A stretch of 64,000 nucleotides of DNA from Madurella fahalii (lineage: Eukaryota > Ascomycota > Sordariomycetes > Sordariales). The notes under the pieces were generated by a model, which did not search any database, was not told the DNA's origin, and worked only from the letters and a program-made list of their open reading frames with translations. Shown piece after piece: positions 56,859 to 64,000 of this stretch. The stretch covers positions 1,860,001-1,924,000 of the forward strand of contig CM056878.1 in the NCBI GenBank assembly GCA_029876055.1, in the 5' to 3' direction. The translations under genes and the position numbers were made by a program. The first letter of the stretch is position 1. Each line of letters begins with the position of its first letter.

Positions 56859-57840
56859 CTTGTCTGCGTTCTCACGGTCGCGCCAGGTGGGGTTTTGGGC
56901 CTTCTGGTGTTATTCTCGGTCAGAGAGGATGTGGCGATGAGCGAGATAGGCGCCCGGGAAAAAGCCCGTAAAATTCAGCGTTAGGTAGCTTGGTGATTTT
57001 GTCGTGTTGAGGTGCCGCGACGCGCCTGTGGGGCGGTTGGCAAGAACCGATTCGCTGCGTCGGCGTGGATATACAGGATTCTCTTAGGTATCGCATGTGT
57101 TCATTGTGCTTGTAGAAGGAATGGCGCGTCTCGTCCGTTCGTGTGCGCCGCCTATCGGTGGCCTTGCACCGAGACTTGGTGTTCGACGGCTCTTCACCGT
57201 TCAGGATCCTCCCGCGACAACGAGAAACCCCTGCCTCTCTGCAGGGCAACAAAGACATTAGATCGGTTATGGACTAGCGTTGTTGCGGGGCTGACAGCCT
57301 TGCCAAGGACATAGTAGTCGTGTCGAACAAAGCATACGCCAGCCTTCAACCTCTCGACTTCCATCACTCCTGTATAATTTAATAATTTAGCATCTTACTT
57401 CACAGGACAGACCGGAGAACATCTCGGCCCCTAACTCCATTCGAGCAGCCACCCAGCTGTAAGTTGTTGTCAAGTCCGTCTGTGCCAGACAAAAGCTACA
57501 CAGTATGCCTTCAGCAACCTGCCAGTTGCTAACACCTGGCAGCACCTGTTGATGACGTCGCCACTTATACCTGTGTTCGGACTCGGGTGTTATTTAAGAG
57601 GTGACACCTAACGCTGTCAAATCGATTCAAACGACAACTTCTCGCTGTAGAAGAAGCCCAAGTCTATAGCAGAAACCAAGCAACTCTTCTACTTATTAAC
57701 CATCAATCCGCACCACCGTACGGAGCTATTCCGTGCCACTCTTTGCCCTCCAACTACCCGCCCGACTCACCTACACCCGCCGTCCTACCCGTCAGACAGA
57801 TCAATCAATCGGAGAACATCCATATTATCATCATATCAAA
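56859..57840. promoter_or_regulatory. divergent intergenic region ARP8 / unknown gene
   Basis: About 1 kb with both promoters. The right part (57.6-57.84 kb) is CA/CC-rich and looks like the leader of the plus-strand gene. No specific site is named. Confidence 0.55.
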
Positions 57841-57946
57841 ATGCCCCCCATCAAAGTCTACACCAAAAGCCCCATTAACGCGGCCAAAGCGTCGGGCATC
57901 ACTCCCGAAACCGTGGCTCCGGCAGCGGACAACGCCGCCGTCCCCC

Positions 57947-57978
<32 letters not shown>

Positions 57979-58599
57979 CCCACACGGACCTCTGCCGTGA
58001 CAAACCAACAATACCAGCCTACGAGAACACAACCTCTCCCCCCTCAAAACCAACCACCTCCCCCACAGCCAGGCGCAGTCCCCCGCCTCCCCGAAGCCAC
58101 GCCCTTCCCGTTCCCAACGCAACACGGAGGTCCCGCTCCCCCAGCGCCAAGCCCGACTGCCGCTCCCGTCCCGCCAGGGCAAGCGTCGACCCAGTCAGAC
58201 GCTCGGAACCCCGGCGCGGCCTATCCGCCCCAGATGTCTATCCCCCCTCCGCAGGTGGGGTATAACCAGCGTGGGACATCAACAACAGCAGCCGCGACAG
58301 CAGCCTCAGGCCATCCCCCGCCGCCAATGGCGGGTGGGTATCAGCCCCTTCAACAACAACTACAGCAGCAGCAGCAGCAGCAGCAGGGTTGGGGCGGGAC
58401 TGGGACTGGGATGAATGATTCCCGATCAGGGTATGCGCCACCGTACGGTAGTGTTGGGAACGCTGGCGCGGCCTCGGGGGGAGACGAGGATGTAGGCATG
58501 CTGAGCTCGGCCATGAAGTTGGCCAAGGCTGCTGGGGAGAGGCTGTCTGCTGCCGAGAGCGAGGTTTGGAGGAGGATCAATGGGGGGAGTCAGGATTAG
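57841..58599 (+). CDS. unknown low-complexity protein with conserved-looking C-terminal helix
   Basis: A single exon encodes 252 aa. The start chosen is MPPIKVYTKSPINAAKASGIT, because the frame upstream (from 57733) looks like leader. The protein is mostly disordered: Ser run (about 10, from TCA codons), Pro-rich stretches and a run of about 8 Gln. Two parts look structured: the N terminus (IKVYTKSPINAAKA) and a C-terminal amphipathic helix, VGMLSSAMKLAKAAGERLSA followed by AESEVWRRING. This arrangement occurs in filamentous ascomycetes as an uncharacterised protein, as far as I recall, but I cannot name a family. There is no signal peptide or membrane segment. Confidence 0.72.
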
Positions 58600-61500
58600 G
58601 ATTGGGGATGTGAATGGCCTTGTGAGATGAGGCTGGGTTGTTGGGTCTTTGTTTCCAGTGTTGCGTGGGATGAGTTGGTCATGCTCTTGGTGTCGGGAGC
58701 TGGGGTTTCATCGAAGCGCGGGACCGGTTTGGTAAGAGGGCGGACGAGGTAGTGTGGCCCGATTTTGGGCCGTCAGTGATACCAATGTCAGTTTCGAGGT
58801 ATGAGACCCGCCGCTGTAAGAAGGCGGTAAGTTGGCTTGGTGAAACTTGCTTAGGTCTCGAGCGATCCCCATACTAGCCCATTCCTTTCATGTTTGTAAC
58901 GCAGGTGTTGTGGGTAAGAATGGGGCGCAAGAGCAGGATGCCTATGGAAGGAATTAAATGCCTTCTGAGACGATCGAGATGCTGCTGTCAACGCCCCAAA
59001 CACAGTTTGCAGAACCTGGGCGCTCGGGGGATTTCCACGTGTCCATCCCACGAAACAAATCATGCATCGCTGACCGAGAGTTTCGCCGCCAACTCGCCCT
59101 TGGTTATATCACCCTTCTCCTCAGCACGGATCCAGAATACCAATCCACCTAGAGAGCAGAGCGTCGTAGTTAATAAGCCGTGATGAGACCAGGCTAGCCC
59201 AATGTGTCGGGATCTTTCGCGATCCGGCCCAGCCAGTCCCTCCAGACTTTTGGGTGGGAGGGGGGCCGGGGTTTGGTTCGTAAGCCAAGCGATTGGTTTG
59301 GCAACTTTCATTCCCCCTGGCAAGGAACCGCTGTTTGCGGCGTAGTGCGGCGTGAGCTGCCCAGCCTTCTGGGTAGGAGCTCCCTTCACCGGCTTCTATC
59401 CCTAACAGAACAGCCATTGCAAAGTGTTTGTAACCCTCGTTCTGGATAGATGGCCTGTGCCGCGGGCGAGCTGACACAGATCCTCGACCCTCCTCTAAAC
59501 GAATCTATCTGTTATCGGTTGCCCGGGATAGGGCCCGTATCTACAGGTAGCGGTTACGAGGGAAGTCGGTCCCGGGATACCGGCGGGAGTCTCCGAGTCA
59601 GCTGCTCGGGATGGTTACTCCGGTGTTGAGTAAGCCAGGTAAGCCCTGCCAGAGGCCTGCTTCGCTCAACGCTAAACGCCTCTGTCTCTTGGCCCTGCTT
59701 GTTGACTTGTATTATCTATGGACTCAGGTTTGCCCAAGAGGCGGAATAGATAGGCTGAGTGGCGGTTGCGGGATGCGGTGTTAAACATCAAACACAAGAG
59801 CAAGCGATGTGGATCATGTGAGGGCGGAAACGAACGAGCCCGTCGGCGCGGTACCAATATACGCGCGCTCGGCACCGACGGGGTGGTCCGGTAATATCTC
59901 GCGCTTTTGCTCGCTTCTCGCTTCCTCTTCACGCCGCCGACGGTGCACCTTCCCCTCCCGTGGAATCTGTCGTGGATGCTCACCCCCACATTCTTGTGGC
60001 ATATCGGATGGAGGCATCCCGTTGCTGGAATATCCCTCCGTATCCAAAGGCACACGTTTCTTCAGTTGCCTACCTAGCGGACGGACAATCCACACTGAAT
60101 GGACTCCGTCCCGGAGCGGGCGGCCTCTTCCTGTGGAGAGGATCGCGTCATCATTGGCTTGGGGATCTCCATAAGAGCCGAGTTATAGGCCGCGGGACGG
60201 CTAAAGACGATATAATTTCCCAAAGCGGCGGGCATTGTCATGCAAAACCTGTGCGATCTCCAGTGCTCGGTAGGCCTGTTGCGCGCTGGCCGGCCTGGGC
60301 TGGTCTGCCGGGGTCTCCGGAATAGCAACCAAGCAGGGGACGAGAAACCTCGGCCCTGCAGAGAACATGTCATCGAAGTCCTTTGGAAAGAAGCAACTCT
60401 GGCGTCCGAGCACTCGCGGCGCCCCCGCATGGCGCCGGGATCGGTCAGGATCAGTCAAAGATGTTGATGGAAGTCGACCTCCAGAACCCGCAAGTGGTAC
60501 CGTCTCTGGAGGGCTGCAGTTTTGGTTGATGACATTGCTTGTCAGTATTTGCGTAGCTCTTGGAAAAGAGGGTTGTGACGGAGATAGGCGATGCAGGTAC
60601 CGGCCTGACAAATGTCAGGCACAGGAACTGGCAAGGGGAGAGGGGCCCGAGTGGCGTAGCTTTTAGTGTACGCTTCCCCGCATAGGATCACTGTTCGACA
60701 ATTGCCGCCTGCGGCCTTGGATAGGCCAAAGCTTGGCTGGACGACATTTCCTTGGACAGGAAGGAGTACTGTACCTGTCAGGTAATACAGCCCGTACTTC
60801 CGGAATTTGTGCCGCACGTCCACGACACACAAGTGCGCGTCGGCGCCAGCCCTATAGGTCAAGCACCCGACGTACAGCACCTATCGTCATGATTATCACG
60901 CCAGGCAAGGGGCCCAGGCCCAACGGGGCTTAACAAGGGATCATATAAGAGGAGGGCGCCGCTGTCGACGTGGAAGAGGCGCACACCGAGCAATGAGAGG
61001 GCACCAAATGGAGCAGCATGAACAACAGCCGGCCGAGCGGGTGGCAAAGTCGCTTAGTTTCGAGGTGCAAACTGGGAGCCTGGGTCCGCCGGTTCGATTG
61101 GGGAAACAAATCTCTCTGCCTTTGGATGAAGGAGTGCTGCAGGGAGTCAGCGCTGGGCTGTTGGGTCAGAAGAAACGAGAGAAATTCGAAAAAAAAAAAA
61201 AAAAACCCATCAGTCCAAAACAAGGCCCAGAGAACCTTGCTCGAGACGGAGTAGCAGTAGAGATCGGGAAGAAACGCTAGTGTACAGGAGCAGATGAATG
61301 GTTCGAGATCCACCAGATCACCAATCCTCCGTGTCGCGTCGCTACCATGTTCCAAACACCGAGCGATGGCGACTGCGGGCGATGAAGGGGTCGTGGCGGT
61401 GCTGTGCTGCAACATGACAAAACATCCATCATCCACCAGGTGAGCCTCTGCAATCTGGCCCAAGAGCCAACCACATGGTTACCTAGCAACTGGTAGGTGT

Positions 61501-64000
61501 TGAAGATTTGAAATTGTTAACCTGATCGAGCACATTCAGGTTCGACCTCTGTCGGTTCCGCCAAGGGTTCTTGCGTGCGGCGTGGCGCGCCGGATGACAG
61601 GGCGCGGGAATCGGGGCTTCGGTTATCAGCAACCTGCAACCCGCAACCCGCAACCTGCAATCCACTTCGGAGAGTTGCGATCGGGATCTCAAGAGCAAGA
61701 GACGAGGGGGCCCTGGGCCCCTGCTCTGGGCGAGACAAGAAGGTGCTCTGGAAGAAGGACGTTGCGATGGATGCCACGCAGAACGTGACATGGGTCGGTT
61801 CTCTGCGACAAATGTGAGACAGCTAGGAGCCCTGCAAGGCCCCACTGGAGTCGAGTTCCAGCCCACCACCGCGCTTCCCACAAATCGCGGATATTCGGCC
61901 TTGTGCCACCAACTCCTGTACCGATTACATCAGCAGCGAATCACGACGCGCCGCTGCCCCACTGCAACGTCAACCTCAAACGCTGCAAGCCCCTGCTGCG
62001 AGTCGCGTCTTTCCCAACGACATCTGCTCACCGCGACGGGCCACGATTGTTCCTGCCCGCACCACCATCACCGCCAACATGGCGAGCGCGGCTTTCCCGC
62101 GCGACTGCGCCGGGCGCTGAGCCCGAGCATCGCCCGGGGAACCCCTCATGGCGTCCAAGGTACATCCCTTCAAATGCTGCAAGCCCAAGCAATCATTCCC
62201 GTCCGGTTGAGGATTTTTGTGGGGTTAGATGGAGGCGCCAGCCAGCCAGCGGCCATTCCAAGATCGCGAGGCCCTCTCTTTTTTCCCTTCTTTTCCAAAT
62301 TTATTCTTCCCGCCAATCCGATCTCATCAGATCACCTTGCGCACGGCCGTCCGGGTGTTCTGGTGCCTGGCAGCCCGCCCTGACCCGTCAGGTCACCCAT
62401 TCACAGGCGCAGGAGCGGCCGTCTGTCAGTCGATGACACGGCCGGGAAACTGACGGATTGCAGCACTGCGTTGTACAAGTCGCTCCGCGCGTTCTGGTTG
62501 CTCATAATTAGCGGACGAGGTACAAGACAGGTCTAGTAGCAAGCCTGCCCGTCGTGCCGCCCCCGGAACCAGAGTCTGCTATCGGGCCTGGTCTGGATTG
62601 CCATCCTGAGCCGCCCATCGTGTGGACATCTGGTGCAAGGCGAAAACAGCAGTGCCCCCCGACGAGATCCGGATCGCCGGTGCCAAAACGGCGCCCGATG
62701 CTAGATGCGGTCCTGCCAAACATGCTCGACCTTGATCTTCGCTGCAGAGCGGGGGCTGACCTTGGCTAAAAATGTCGAGTTTCTCGCAACCCTCTTGCGG
62801 CGACTGCAACCCATCGGGCTTCGAATATCCTCCGCCGGATCTACGGTGCAGGAATCGCGGCTCTGGCGTGCCAGGTCGTCTGCTTGACCGACTCTTGTTG
62901 TGTCAAACGAGTAGCAACATCTCGCGCCTCAGTCTGTGGACGATGACAGCTCTGTGTATTTTCGGCCTGATGAGTTTCTTGCCTTGGAGCCCTCTTGTGT
63001 TCTGCCCCCCCAACCCCGCGCTCTATCCATGTTGCCACCATATCGTACACTCGGCACACACACGGATGAGACAAGCCACCTCCTCTGTGTCTTCCCACAG
63101 AGACCCTCGTCGAGCCTCAGCCTCCGCAGGGCCGGGTCCCCGCATGGGATAGCCTCGCCCACTCCTTAACCCCCTTCGTCTCGCCCAAGTGGATTGCCTC
63201 TGTCAGGTGCCGGTTCCTGGACCAGCGACATCGATTCTTCCCTTCTCTGAGGCTTCCATCTTGGCATCCTCCCAGGCTCCCTGTCATTGCACTTACATCC
63301 TTGGGTCTGCTGCGGCTCGCTCCCCTCCCTGCTTCTCGGCCTTCTTGCCCCAGGTTCGGGTTCGGATCTTGGACACTTGTGGGAGATCCCCTGCCGTCCG
63401 GTGTTTTGTCCGGGCTCCCCTACTTCCCCAAATGGGAAGAATTGTTCAGAGTTCCAGTCCCAGTCCCTGGTTCCTCATCCTCTCACACCTCCCCGCTGCC
63501 CCATCACTGATGGACAGCTGCAACCCTGCCTACCCCTGCCAGCCCATCCCAACCCTGCTCCTCAAGATCCCTGCAGCCGTCTGCTTCGAACCGGCCAAGC
63601 AGTTTCTCGCACACCACCTGTCCTCGACATCAGAGACGCAGGTCAGGTTTGTGTGAAAATCCGGCTTAGCTCCAACCGGTGTTCCGAACTCGACCGTGCT
63701 GAACTATAGCCCCCGTCCCGTTGACCATCACCTCTCAGCCCACACGGCTTTCTCTCTTATACCCCCAAGGGTCCTACGCAGCCCCGCCATCCGGGCCTCT
63801 TTTTTGTTCCCTCCGCGTCATCCCACCCCCCAATCTCTTCACAACTGGCTGCCCATCCACCTCTAGTCACTCCTTTAACAAATTTTTTGGTTCGGCGCCC
63901 CCTGATATATATCGGCTTTCTGGTCTATAATATACCAAGAGCTGGCTCTTTCTCCCGCTTTTCCCCGGACGGACGCCAGTGTGGACCTACTTGCCTGACT
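58600..64000. other. 5.4-kb region without recognisable genes, ending in a pyrimidine-rich leader
   Basis: All open frames are short, overlap on both strands and lack family features. Small repeats are a 17-A run at 61189-61205 and a 7-bp tandem CAACCYG (about four copies) at 61630-61657. From about 62.9 kb to the right edge the plus strand is strongly C/T-rich, as in promoters and long leaders, so a plus-strand gene probably starts beyond the window. Confidence 0.5.
61630..61657 (+). repeat. 7-bp tandem repeat CAACCYG
   Basis: Four head-to-tail copies alternate CAACCTG and CAACCCG, with a degenerate fifth. Confidence 0.82.

Overview
This is a nuclear chromosome segment of a filamentous ascomycete. 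The genes have 1-10 exons, and the introns I could place are mostly 50-115 bp GT...AG with CTAAC/CTGAC-like branch sites close to the 3' end. Coding DNA is GC-rich, low-complexity Gln/Asn/Ser tracts are common, and the gene set is that of Pezizomycotina. Sordariomycetes (Sordariales-like) is my best guess, by inference only. There is no prokaryotic feature, virus, CRISPR array, secondary-metabolite cluster or intact transposon.

Layout, left to right. 0-3 kb: 3' end of the mitochondrial tRNA-modifying enzyme MTO1 (+), then cardiolipin synthase CRD1 (-, 4 exons). 3-4.5 kb: non-coding, with a long inverted repeat around an AT-rich core. 4.5-12.3 kb: a WOPR (Gti1/Pac2) transcription factor with a long polyQ (-), tyrosyl-DNA phosphodiesterase TDP1 (-, 10 exons) and an EDC1/PNRC-like decapping activator (-). 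13-24.7 kb: RBX1 (+), signal peptidase subunit SPC1 (-), a CorA/MNR2-type Mg transporter (+), TIM8 (+), ribosomal protein uL23/RPL25 (-) head-to-head with rRNA methyltransferase BMT2 (+), and enolase-phosphatase E1 (-). 24.7-30.1 kb: a 5.4-kb stretch with no recognisable gene, ending in a pyrimidine-rich leader before a Ran1/Pat1-type kinase (+). 34-42 kb: vacuolar amino-acid transporter AVT1 (-), mitochondrial DEAD-box helicase MRH4 (+) and a divergent CorA-like membrane protein (-). 43.7-58.6 kb: PKA catalytic subunit (-), L-type lectin cargo receptor (-), TIM13 (+), NSRP1-like splicing regulator (-), phosphoinositide phospholipase C (-), ARP8 (-) and an unknown low-complexity protein (+). 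58.6-64 kb: no recognisable gene.

Most genes are unrelated housekeeping functions, as expected in a fungal chromosome. Functional links that can be argued are: CRD1, MTO1, MRH4, TIM8 and TIM13 in mitochondrial biogenesis (Tim8 and Tim13 form one complex); RPL25 and BMT2 sharing a 293-bp divergent promoter; and WOPR, Ran1-like kinase, PKA-C and PLC, all classes that act in nutrient or developmental signalling in other fungi. I found no convincing undescribed system. The most useful observations are the inverted-repeat element, the ubiquitin- and SUMO-binding-like motifs at the TDP1 N terminus, the insertion inside the PLC catalytic X box, a CorA-like protein lacking the GMN signature, two GC-AG introns, and a probable frame break at the MTO1 C terminus.
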